A stretch of 6,970 nt of DNA, taken from Rhizobacter sp. GTDB lineage: Bacteria > Pseudomonadota > Gammaproteobacteria > Burkholderiales > Burkholderiaceae_C. Positions 1-6,082 of the stretch are shown piece by piece; position 1 is the first letter of the stretch, and every line of letters starts with the position of its first letter. Under the pieces are notes generated by a model. It was not told where the DNA came from and did not search any database. It was given only the letters and a program-made list of their open reading frames with translations. The stretch lies in the NCBI GenBank assembly GCA_025351675.1, contig JANXVK010000081.1:1-6970 (forward strand), in the 5' to 3' direction. Made by a program: the position numbers and the translations under genes.

Positions 1-558
1 CCGCAGGCCGACTACCTCGCGCCGGAGGGCTACGAGGTGGCCTATCGCAGCAACGCCACCACCCGCCACGGCGAGCATGGCAACGCGCTGCTGTCGCGCT
101 GGCCGCTCGGCGACATCGGCCACCACGACGTGTCCGACCACCGTTTCGAGCAGCGCGGTCTGCTGCACGTGCCGGTGCACTGGAACGGCGTGCTGGTGCA
201 CGCGATCGTCGCGCACTTCGGGCTGATCCATTCGAGCCGGGTGCGCCAGGTGGAGCGGCTGGCGAAGTTCATCGAGGCGACGGTGCCGAAAGACGAACTG
301 CTGATCGTCGCCGGCGACTTCAACGACTGGGGCGCCAAGCTCGACGCGCCGATGCGCGGCTTCGGCCTGCACCGGGCCGGGGTGCCGGGCGACCCGCCGG
401 CGCGCTACAACACCTTTCCGTCGCGGCTGCCGGTGTTTTCGATGGACCGCATCTATGTGCGCGGCCTGAGGTGTGAGTCGACCTCGGTGCCTCGCGGCGT
501 CGCGTGGGCCCGCATGTCGGACCACCTGCCGCTGGTCGCGGAACTGACGCTCGAATGA
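1..558 (+). CDS. Endonuclease/exonuclease/phosphatase family protein, YbhP-like (N-terminus outside window)
   Basis: Frame 1 is open from the first base to TGA at 556-558, giving 185 visible residues; the start lies upstream of the window. Motifs of the EEP (DNase I-like) metal-dependent phosphodiesterase fold appear in the usual order: HGNALLSRW (H26, N28), a histidine in HFGL at residue 72, GDFND (D106, N108) that binds metal and positions substrate, SMDRIYV, and the terminal SDH pair (D174-H175) that acts as catalytic base. The early LQE glutamate, the first metal ligand in this fold, would lie in the missing part. The gene overlaps the following cardiolipin synthase by four bases. In E. 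coli, ybhP is next to clsB (ybhO), so I read this as the YbhP-type partner. The family hydrolyses phosphodiesters of nucleic acids, phosphoinositides or lipids; the substrate here cannot be told from sequence. Confidence 0.88.
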   Translation, partial: PQADYLAPEGYEVAYRSNATTRHGEHGNALLSRWPLGDIGHHDVSDHRFEQRGLLHVPVHWNGVLVHAIVAHFGLIHSSRVRQVERLAKFIEATVPKDELLIVAGDFNDWGAKLDAPMRGFGLHRAGVPGDPPARYNTFPSRLPVFSMDRIYVRGLRCESTSVPRGVAWARMSDHLPLVAELTLE

Positions 559-1814
559 GCGCCAGCCCGGTTCATGCACGTGCGTTGCGCCCCGGCCACC
601 ATCTGACCCTCCTCACGGGCGGCGAGACCCTGTTCCCGGCGCTGACAGGCGCGATCAACGCGGCCCGTGTCGAGGTGCTGCTCGAAACCTATATCTTCGA
701 GTTCGCAGGCTCGGTGATCCCGGTGGCCGAGGCGATCGAGGCGGCGGCGCGGCGCGGCGTGTGCGTGCAGGTGGTCGTCGACGGCGTCGGCACCGGCGAC
801 GTGCCGCCCGACTGGCAGCAGCGCTGGAAGGCCGCCGGCGTGCACTGGCGCGTGTTCAACCCGGCACGGGGCTGGCGCTTGCTGCTGCCCAAGCGCTGGC
901 GGCGGCTGCACCGCAAGCTCTGCGTGGTTGACGGCAGTGTCGGCTTCTGCGGCGGCATCAACCTGCTCGACGACTTTTTCGACCCCAACCACGGTGCGCT
1001 CGACCAGCCGCGCTTCGACTTCTCGGTGCGCATCGGCGGCCCGCTGGTGGCCGACATGCACGACACGATGATGCGGCTGTGGGACCGCCTGCAGGTCACG
1101 CGCGAGGCCCGCCAGCACGACTTCGCCGGCGCGCTGCAGGCGGTGCTCGACGCCGCCCGGGCCGGCACCGACATGGGCGACGAAGAGATGAAGCGCGATG
1201 TCGACTCGCTGCCGACGCAGAGCCCGGGGCAGGGTGCGCTGGCCGCGCTGGTGCTGCGCGACAACGTGCGCTTCCGGCGCAGCATCGAGGGCAACTACCG
1301 GCTCGCGATCGGCTTGGCGAAGAGCGAGATCCTGATCGCCAACGCCTATTTCATCCCCGGCGTGCAACTGCAGCGCGCGCTGCTGCGCGCGGCGAAGCGC
1401 GGCGTGCGGATCACGCTGCTGCTGCAAGGGCGCTACGAGTACTTCATGCAGTTCCACGCCAGCCGCGCGGTCTACGCGGTGATGCTGAAGGCCGGCATCG
1501 AGATCATCGAGTACGAGGCGAGCTTCTTGCACGCCAAGGTCGCGGTGATGGACTCGGCGGGCGGTGCGCTCGCCACGGTCGGTTCGTCGAACCTCGACCC
1601 GCTGAGCCTGCTGCTCGCGCGCGAGGCCAACATCTTCGTGCGCGACGACTCTTTCGCCGGCGAGCTGCGCGGCCACTTGCTGGAGGCGATCGCGCAGGGC
1701 CGGCGCGTCGCGCCGGACGCGATCACGCGCTGGTCGCGGGTCTCGCGCGGGCTGAACTGGGTAGCGTATGCCTTGATGCGCGCGCTGCTGTTCGTCTCGG
1801 GCAAGCGCTACTGA
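555..1814 (+). CDS. clsB: Cardiolipin synthase, ClsB type (phospholipase D superfamily)
   Basis: 419 residues, close to the roughly 413 of E. coli ClsB. Two HxK(x)4D catalytic motifs are intact: H119-K121-D126, followed by GFCGGIN, and H326-K328-D333, followed by GSSNLDP. Each contributes half of the phospholipase D active site, with one histidine forming a phosphatidyl-enzyme intermediate. Cls enzymes join phosphatidyl groups to make cardiolipin at the inner membrane; E. coli ClsB uses phosphatidylglycerol and can also make PG from PE and glycerol. There are no N-terminal transmembrane helices, unlike ClsA, and the C-terminus ends in a short hydrophobic stretch (NWVAYALMRALLFV), which fits ClsB. 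I chose ATG 555 because it makes an ATGA overlap with the upstream stop, implying translational coupling. The frame stays open upstream to an ATG at 504, but that would lie inside the EEP gene's SDH motif. A weak GGAA lies 11 bases before the start. Confidence 0.93.
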   Translation: MSASPVHARALRPGHHLTLLTGGETLFPALTGAINAARVEVLLETYIFEFAGSVIPVAEAIEAAARRGVCVQVVVDGVGTGDVPPDWQQRWKAAGVHWRVFNPARGWRLLLPKRWRRLHRKLCVVDGSVGFCGGINLLDDFFDPNHGALDQPRFDFSVRIGGPLVADMHDTMMRLWDRLQVTREARQHDFAGALQAVLDAARAGTDMGDEEMKRDVDSLPTQSPGQGALAALVLRDNVRFRRSIEGNYRLAIGLAKSEILIANAYFIPGVQLQRALLRAAKRGVRITLLLQGRYEYFMQFHASRAVYAVMLKAGIEIIEYEASFLHAKVAVMDSAGGALATVGSSNLDPLSLLLAREANIFVRDDSFAGELRGHLLEAIAQGRRVAPDAITRWSRVSRGLNWVAYALMRALLFVSGKRY

Positions 1815-1831
1815 TCAGAAGCCGTGATCAG
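1811..1831. terminator. Hairpin over the stops of two convergent genes
   Basis: Arms CTGATCA (1811-1817) and TGATCAG (1825-1831) pair perfectly over 7 bp, with the 7-base loop GAAGCCG. The left arm contains the TGA of clsB and the right arm contains the stop (TCA on plus) of the DUF805 gene. No T-tract follows on either strand, so if it ends transcription it is not a classical intrinsic terminator. Two facing TGA stops give 3 bp of symmetry for free; the extension to 7 bp is the real signal. Confidence 0.4.
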
Positions 1832-2229
1832 AGCGCGCCGGTCAGGTCGTCACCGAAGCGGTTCGGGCGGGGCGTGCCGCGCAGCAGGCCGTTGGTGATC
1901 AGCGTCCACAGCAGGCCGATCAGCGGGATCAGGTAGACCAGCGCCCACCAGCCCGATTTGTCGCGGTCGTGCCAGCGTTTCACGCTGACGGCCGCGCACG
2001 GCCAGACCAGCAGCAGCGTCGTCACCATCTCGGCGCCACGCTCCGAGACGCCGACGATGCCGAGCAACATCTCCAGCATCACCGTCACGAGCAGCGGCCC
2101 CAGCACGCCGTAGAGCCAGAACACCTTGCGCGGCACGCGGCCGCGAAAGCCGAACAGAATCTGCCGCACCGACATCGGGTCGTCGAACGGCGATCGGGCA
2201 GTGAAGGCGGGCGCGGTGAAGGGGGTCAT
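1828..2229 (-). CDS. DUF805 family small inner-membrane protein
   Basis: A 133-residue protein from this start, with the DUF805 layout: an FRGR motif (28-31) followed by RKVFWLY, a first hydrophobic helix (about 36-61), a second (about 68-83), the family signature KRWHDRDKSGWW (84-95), a third helix (about 94-114), and the terminal G-P-NRFGDD motif (123-128). DUF805 (YhaH/YiiR type) has no established function; it is an integral membrane family. The start is uncertain. No candidate has a clear Shine-Dalgarno: ATG at 2271 gives 147 aa, ATG at 2229 gives 133 aa, and ATG at 2175 gives 115 aa, starting just before the conserved core. I chose 2229 because the codons after it keep the strong third-position G/C bias. 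It lies downstream of the asparaginase gene in the same direction and could be co-transcribed with it. Its stop converges on clsB with a 13-base gap. Confidence 0.83.
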   Translation of the reverse strand: MTPFTAPAFTARSPFDDPMSVRQILFGFRGRVPRKVFWLYGVLGPLLVTVMLEMLLGIVGVSERGAEMVTTLLLVWPCAAVSVKRWHDRDKSGWWALVYLIPLIGLLWTLITNGLLRGTPRPNRFGDDLTGAL

Positions 2230-2307
2230 CGTCGTGAAAGTGCCGCGCGCGACGGTGCGCGCCGATGCCATCGCAGGCGATTGCGCCGTCGCATCCTCGG
2301 CGATCGC

Positions 2308-3345
2308 TCAGCGCGCGAGCGAACGCAACACCGGCGTCGCGACCAGCCGGCCAACCTCGATGCCGTTCCAGTTTTTCATCTGCAGATCGCTGAAGCAACG
2401 CATGAAGCTCGCTTCGCCATCGTCGAGCGTCACGAAGGCTTCGATCACTGCCGCCATCACGACCTCGGCGGCGCGCGCGTTGTTGCCGTCATCGATCTTG
2501 ATCGCGACGCCGAGCCCGCGCTCCGGCAGCGCCGCACAGAACACGCCCTCGGCGCCGACCTTGCAGAACGCGCGCGCGCCGAGGCGCTCCATCACGCGCG
2601 TGTCGAAGCGGCCGGTTCCGGCGACCATGAAAGGCGCCTTCGCGACGGCCGCGCGCAGCCGCTTGGCCGCATCGGCGTGGCCCGCGCTCAGACCCGTGCC
2701 GGTGCCGACGCGGGCGAAGGCGCGCGCGAGCTGCTTCAGCGGCACCGCGAAGGTCGGGATCGAGCAACCGTCGGTGCCGCGCGGCGTGTTCGTGAGGTCG
2801 TAGCCGGTCACCGCCTGCAACGCGGACGTGACCTCGCGCATCACCGGATGCTCCGGCTTGACGTAGCCGCGCACGTACTGCTGCAGGTTGGGCTTGCCGC
2901 CGTGCAGCGCGCAGGCCAGGCACAGAAAACCCGCATGCTTGCCCGAGCAGTTGTTGTTCAGCGCAGTCGGCTCGCGGCCCTGCGCGGCGAGCGCGCGCAT
3001 CGAGGCCTCGTGGTACGGCCAGTGCGCGCCGCATTCGAGCGCGCTCGAATCGAGCCCGGCCTTCGCGAGCATGCGCGCGGCCGTGTGCGCATGAATCTCT
3101 TCGCCGCCATGCGACGCGCAGGCGAGCGCGAGTTCGTCGTCGGTCAGGCCAAGCCGATCGGCCGCGCCGCTCGCGACCAGTGGCAGCGCCTGCAACACTT
3201 TCACGGCCGAGCGCGAGAAGATCGGCCGCTCGATGTCGCCGAGCTTTGCCACGACGCCGCCATCGGCATCGAGCACCGCGAGCGCGCCGCAATGGGTGGA
3301 TTCGATCGCGCTGCCGCGCATCACGTCGACGAGGATCGGGTTCAT
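2308..3345 (-). CDS. L-asparaginase II, ReAV/thermolabile class (PF06089)
   Basis: 345 residues, typical for the Asparaginase_II family, which is unrelated to E. coli AnsA/AnsB and has a serine beta-lactamase-like fold. Family enzymes hydrolyse L-asparagine to aspartate and ammonia. Residues matching the R. etli ReAV active site can be located: SRSAVK with S46-xx-K49 (ReAV Ser48-Lys51), S78 in ACASHGG (ReAV Ser80), C133 and K136 in NNNCSGKHAG (ReAV zinc ligands Cys135 and Lys138), C194 in TDGCSIP (ReAV Cys189), and probably K262 in KVGAEG (ReAV Lys263). The matches to ReAV numbering are from memory and motif context, not an alignment. Start ATG 3345 begins MNPILVDVMRG, the usual family start. 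The frame runs open far upstream to 4242, but that part is antisense to the chaN-like gene and is not coding. No clear Shine-Dalgarno is present. There is no signal peptide, so the enzyme is cytoplasmic. Confidence 0.92.
   Translation of the reverse strand: MNPILVDVMRGSAIESTHCGALAVLDADGGVVAKLGDIERPIFSRSAVKVLQALPLVASGAADRLGLTDDELALACASHGGEEIHAHTAARMLAKAGLDSSALECGAHWPYHEASMRALAAQGREPTALNNNCSGKHAGFLCLACALHGGKPNLQQYVRGYVKPEHPVMREVTSALQAVTGYDLTNTPRGTDGCSIPTFAVPLKQLARAFARVGTGTGLSAGHADAAKRLRAAVAKAPFMVAGTGRFDTRVMERLGARAFCKVGAEGVFCAALPERGLGVAIKIDDGNNARAAEVVMAAVIEAFVTLDDGEASFMRCFSDLQMKNWNGIEVGRLVATPVLRSLAR
3033..3050. repeat. 18-bp perfect palindrome inside the asparaginase gene
   Basis: ATTCGAGCGCGCTCGAAT reads the same on both strands. 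It lies within the asparaginase coding sequence at the codons for residues about 99-105 (DSSALEC). No second copy was noticed in the window. It may be a chance product of GCG/CGC-rich codons, or a protein-binding site; the sequence alone does not decide. Confidence 0.5.
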
Positions 3346-3450
3346 GCGCGACTGTAGCGCGGGTTCGCCAGCGGCCCGGCTCAGGCGGCGAAGGCCTCGC
3401 CGCCCCGCGGGTGGCTTGGTTCGCGGGCACACTAGCACGATGGCGCCTCG
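3346..3450. promoter_or_regulatory. Divergent intergenic region between asparaginase and ChaN-like genes
   Basis: These 105 bases separate the two divergent starts, so promoters for both should lie here or just inside the genes. I see no good sigma-70 pair for the plus strand: TTGGTT at 3416-3421 has no -10 at the right distance. On the minus strand, TACAGT (plus 3351-3356) matches the -10 consensus at 4 of 6 positions and ends five bases before the asparaginase ATG, but has no recognisable -35. No clear operator repeat was seen. Confidence 0.4.
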
Positions 3451-4290
3451 ATGACACGATCGACACTCACGTCCTTGTTGGCTGTTGCGGCGCTGCTGTT
3501 GGCCTGCGCGCAGCCGCCGCGCACGACGATCGACACCCAAGCACGCTTGAGCGCGGCGCTGCACGCCAAGCCGATCGTGCTGCTCGGCGAGGTCCACGAC
3601 AATGCCGCGCAGCATGCGCTGCGCGCGCAAGCCCTGCGCCAGCTGCTCGAAAGCGGCGCGCGGCCGGCGCTGCTGATGGAGCAGTTCGACCGCGAGCGCC
3701 AGCCGGATCTCGACCGCGCGCTCGCTCGCCCCGGCGTCACGCCCGACGACGTGCTCGCCGCGGCGACGCCCACCGATCCGGCGATGCAGGGCTGGGAGTG
3801 GCGGTTCTACAAGCCGTACATCGCACTCGCGATCGCGTACCGCCTGCCGATCGTCGCCGCCAACGTTTCGCGCACCGACACGCGCCGCGTGCTGAAAGAC
3901 GGCTTGCCATCGCTCGGTTTCGACGCAAACCTGCCGGCCGACATCGAAGCGACGCAGGCGCGCGCGATCGTCGACGGCCACTGCGGGATGATCGACACGG
4001 CGCAGGCCGGCCGCATGGTCGGCGCGCAGGTCGCGCGCGACCAGTTCATGGCGCGGGCCGTTGAAGCGAATGCGGCGCGCGGCGCGGTGCTGATCGCGGG
4101 CAACGGTCACGTGCGGCGCGATATCGGCGTGCCGCGCTGGCTGAGCGAGACCATGCGCGCGCGCAGCGTCTCGATCGGCTTGCTGGAGCCGGGCGACCCG
4201 AACGCGTCCGCGTTCGACGTGGCGTTCACCACGGCGGCGCAATCGCGCCCCGACCCCTGTGAAGCGATGCGCGCGCCACCGAAGCGCTGA
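3451..4290 (+). CDS. ChaN-like lipoprotein (haem/iron-binding family PF04187)
   Basis: 279 residues. The N-terminus MTRSTLTSLLAVAALLLAC is a lipoprotein signal peptide with the lipobox cysteine at residue 19, so the mature protein should be membrane-anchored facing the periplasm. ChaN family marks follow: PIVLLGEVHDNAAQH (about 41-55), LLMEQFDR, the WEWRFYKPYIALA region, and near the C-terminus GNGHVRRDIGVPRWL, which matches the conserved GxGHxRxDxGVP block of the family. The Campylobacter jejuni ChaN binds cofacial haems and is thought to help iron uptake; most other members, including E. coli ChaN, are uncharacterised. No TonB-dependent receptor or haem transporter gene is adjacent, so an iron role is from family only. 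The start at ATG 3451 is fixed by the signal peptide; the Shine-Dalgarno is weak. It converges on the S10 peptidase gene with nine bases between the stops. Confidence 0.88.
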   Translation: MTRSTLTSLLAVAALLLACAQPPRTTIDTQARLSAALHAKPIVLLGEVHDNAAQHALRAQALRQLLESGARPALLMEQFDRERQPDLDRALARPGVTPDDVLAAATPTDPAMQGWEWRFYKPYIALAIAYRLPIVAANVSRTDTRRVLKDGLPSLGFDANLPADIEATQARAIVDGHCGMIDTAQAGRMVGAQVARDQFMARAVEANAARGAVLIAGNGHVRRDIGVPRWLSETMRARSVSIGLLEPGDPNASAFDVAFTTAAQSRPDPCEAMRAPPKR

Positions 4291-4304
4291 GCGCCGCGCT
4301 CAGC
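4286..4304. terminator. Bidirectional hairpin spanning both stop codons
   Basis: Arms GCTGAGCG (4286-4293) and CGCTCAGC (4297-4304) pair perfectly over 8 bp with a three-base loop CCG. The left arm carries the ChaN-like gene's TGA (4288-4290) and the right arm carries the S10 gene's stop (TCA at 4300-4302). Such a stable G+C-rich stem between converging genes could slow or stop polymerase from either side. There is no U-tract on either side, so intrinsic termination is not certain. Confidence 0.5.
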
Positions 4305-5799
4305 CCTTCACGAACGCCCGCAACTCCTTCGCCATCCGCGCCAGCGACGGCTGGTGGATGTACATCATGTGCCCGGCCTCGAAGTAGCTGATGCGCACCT
4401 TCGCGCGCGCCGCGTCGTGCAGCCCGAGGTGGTTGATCGTGTAGTCGCCGGCCGCGTGCGGCGTGCCGAGGTCGTAGTAGCCGCTCGCCACGTACACGCG
4501 CATGTGCGGGTTCGCCTGCATCGCCTTGCGCAGGCTCGCGCCGACGTTGACGTACTTGTTTTCGAAGCCTTTCCAGCTCCACTTGTCCCAGATCGGCGCG
4601 TGGATCACGTAGGGCGCGTCGCTCTCGTATTTCAGCGTGTCCTTCAGCAAACGGTTGATGCCGACGGCGTAGGCGCCGAGCACCGCGTTCATGAACGGAT
4701 CGGTCTCGGGATGCTCGCCGACATCGTCGCGGTCCTGCCCGACGAAGCGCGAATCGAGCCGGCCGACGGTCTCGCCGCGGTGGCGCAGCAGCTGTTTGAA
4801 ATAGCGGAAGACTTCGGGCCGCAAGTCGGCTTGGGCGATGTACTCGGGCGTGAGCCCGGTGAAGCGCACCAGCTGCGCCGCGATCTGCTCGCGTTGCGCA
4901 CCGGCGAGCTGCGAACCCTGCATCAGCGCGGCGGTGTAGTCACCGAGCGCGAACGTTTCGGCCGCGGCGATCACCTCGGCCAGCGGCTGCTTCTGCAGCT
5001 CGGGCGCGAGCGCCTTGTGATACCAGGCGGTCGCCGCGTAGGTCGGCAGGAAGAGGGCGTAGGGCAGCTCGTTGCCGTCGTCGAAACACAGCGTCTGCAG
5101 GTCGATCGCGAGCGAGACCAGCATCACGCCGTTCAGAAAAATGTCGTGCTTGCCCTGCAGATGCAGCGAGAGGCCGGCGGCGCGTGTCGTGCCGTAGCTT
5201 TCGCCGATCAGGAACTTGGGGCTGCCCCAGCGGCCGTAGCGGGTCAGGTACAGGCGGATGAACTCGCCGACCGAGTCGAGGTCGCGCTGCCAGGCGTGGT
5301 ACTCGTTCGGCTTTTCGCCCTCGGCCATGCGCGAGTGGCCGGTGCCGACCGGGTCGATGAAGACCAGGTCGCTCTCGGTCAGCAGTGTGTGCTCGTTGTC
5401 GACCAGCGCATACGGCGGTGGCGGCGCGTTGCCGAACTCGTTGCAAGCCACGCGCTGAGGCCCGAGGATGCCCAAGTGCAGCCAGACGCTGCTCGAACCC
5501 GGGCCGCCGTTGAAGCTGAAGGTGACGGGGCGCGGCGCGTCGCCTTTCCTGGACTTCAGGACGTAGGCGGTGAAGAAGAAGCTCGCGGTCGCCTTGTCTG
5601 GCTTCGGCGGCTTGTCGTCCTTCGCGTCCTTCGCGTCGTACGTCGGCGTGTAATCGCGCAGCACGATCGTGCCGCAGGTGGCGGTGTACTCCAGCGTCTT
5701 CTTGCCGACGACGAGCTTGTGCTCGGTCGTGACGAGGCGTTCCTGCGGTTCGGCGGGCGCCGGGCTCGGCGTATCTTTGGCGTTGTCGGCTGCAGCCAT
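4300..5799 (-). CDS. S10 family serine carboxypeptidase (no signal peptide)
   Basis: 499 residues of alpha/beta-hydrolase fold. The MEROPS S10 landmarks are present: NGGPGSSS (97-104) forming the oxyanion hole, GESYG with the nucleophile S201, the acid D443 in YYDLGTP, and H477 in FEAGHMMYIHQP. Family enzymes release C-terminal amino acids from peptides, usually at acidic pH, and bacterial members are mostly exported. Here the N-terminus is hydrophilic (MAAADNAKDTPSPAPAE), with no signal peptide or lipobox. An in-frame TAA lies four codons before the ATG, so no upstream start can supply one; the enzyme looks cytoplasmic unless exported by another route. Residues 54-69 form a Lys/Asp/Pro-rich loop including a KDA repeat. 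No Shine-Dalgarno is visible before ATG 5799. The gene is divergent from the DUF429 gene, with 22 bases between the starts. Confidence 0.92.
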   Translation of the reverse strand: MAAADNAKDTPSPAPAEPQERLVTTEHKLVVGKKTLEYTATCGTIVLRDYTPTYDAKDAKDDKPPKPDKATASFFFTAYVLKSRKGDAPRPVTFSFNGGPGSSSVWLHLGILGPQRVACNEFGNAPPPPYALVDNEHTLLTESDLVFIDPVGTGHSRMAEGEKPNEYHAWQRDLDSVGEFIRLYLTRYGRWGSPKFLIGESYGTTRAAGLSLHLQGKHDIFLNGVMLVSLAIDLQTLCFDDGNELPYALFLPTYAATAWYHKALAPELQKQPLAEVIAAAETFALGDYTAALMQGSQLAGAQREQIAAQLVRFTGLTPEYIAQADLRPEVFRYFKQLLRHRGETVGRLDSRFVGQDRDDVGEHPETDPFMNAVLGAYAVGINRLLKDTLKYESDAPYVIHAPIWDKWSWKGFENKYVNVGASLRKAMQANPHMRVYVASGYYDLGTPHAAGDYTINHLGLHDAARAKVRISYFEAGHMMYIHQPSLARMAKELRAFVKG

Positions 5800-5821
5800 G
5801 TTGTGTCGTTAGAGTCCGTGG
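5800..5821. promoter_or_regulatory. 22-base divergent start region with opposed -10-like hexamers
   Basis: This gap lies between the S10 gene (minus) and the DUF429 gene (plus). TAGAGT (5810-5815) matches the sigma-70 -10 consensus at 4 of 6 positions and ends six bases before the DUF429 ATG. On the other strand TCTAAC (plus 5808-5813) also matches at 4 of 6 and ends eight bases before the S10 ATG. The two hexamers overlap. If used, both transcripts would begin at or near the start codon, which fits the lack of a Shine-Dalgarno on either gene. Neither has a good -35; TTGTCG at 5783-5788 is 21 bases upstream of the plus hexamer, which is too far. Confidence 0.3.
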
Positions 5822-6082
5822 ATGAACGTGCATCGACTCTACCCGCTCGCCGGCATCGACTTCACCAGCCGGCCGACGGGCGCCAAGCCGATCACCGTGG
5901 CGCTCGGGCATCTCGCGCATGGCGCCGTGCGGCTCGATCGCGTCGAGACGCATACCGACTTCGACGGCTTCGCGCGCTGGCTGCAAACGCCCGGCCCGTG
6001 GCTCGGTGTGTTCGACCTGCCCTTCGGTCTGCCGCGCGAGCTCGTCGTTGCGCTCGGCTGGCCGCTGCAGTGGGCGCACTGA
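5822..6082 (+). CDS. DUF429 N-terminal half (86 aa)
   Basis: This half carries the first beta-strand motif LAGIDFTSRP, with D13 in the position of the leading catalytic aspartate of RNase H folds, then KPITVALG, and the conserved FDLPFGLPREL block with D65. It ends ALGWPLQWAH. Alone it lacks the later acidic residues and so should not be an active nuclease. Start ATG 5822 is the only good candidate and places GIDFTS near the N-terminus, as usual for the family. No Shine-Dalgarno is seen, and the start may be leaderless. Confidence 0.6.
   Translation: MNVHRLYPLAGIDFTSRPTGAKPITVALGHLAHGAVRLDRVETHTDFDGFARWLQTPGPWLGVFDLPFGLPRELVVALGWPLQWAH
6068..6081 (+). other. Hairpin at the DUF429 frameshift point
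   Basis: CAGTG (6068-6072) and CACTG (6077-6081) pair over 5 bp with the loop GGCG, ending directly before the ATG of the second half. The base missing from the reading frame must lie at or next to this stem. There is no X-XXY-YYZ slippery heptamer before it, so it does not resemble a standard -1 frameshift signal. Confidence 0.4.

Noticed and set aside
453..1676. 407-codon minus-strand open frame opposite clsB
   Set aside because: Low-complexity translation typical of G+C-rich antisense frames; the plus strand has two intact HKD motifs.
1699..1716. CCGGCG/CGCCGG inverted repeat near the end of clsB
   Set aside because: Lies inside coding sequence, short, and such G+C-rich symmetry is common by chance here.
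3180..4064. Open frames overlapping the asparaginase start and chaN-like gene in other frames
   Set aside because: Arg/Ala/Pro-rich translations without motifs, conflicting with two well-supported genes.
3346..4242. Long minus-strand open frame extending the asparaginase upstream to 644 codons
   Set aside because: The extension is antisense to the ChaN-like gene, is Arg/Ala/His-rich with no family motif, and the asparaginase has its normal family start at 3345.
4354..5821. Plus-strand open frame opposite the S10 gene that runs into the DUF429 C-terminal half
   Set aside because: The upstream part is antisense shadow of the S10 gene; only the part from about 6074 matches DUF429. The shared frame is coincidence.
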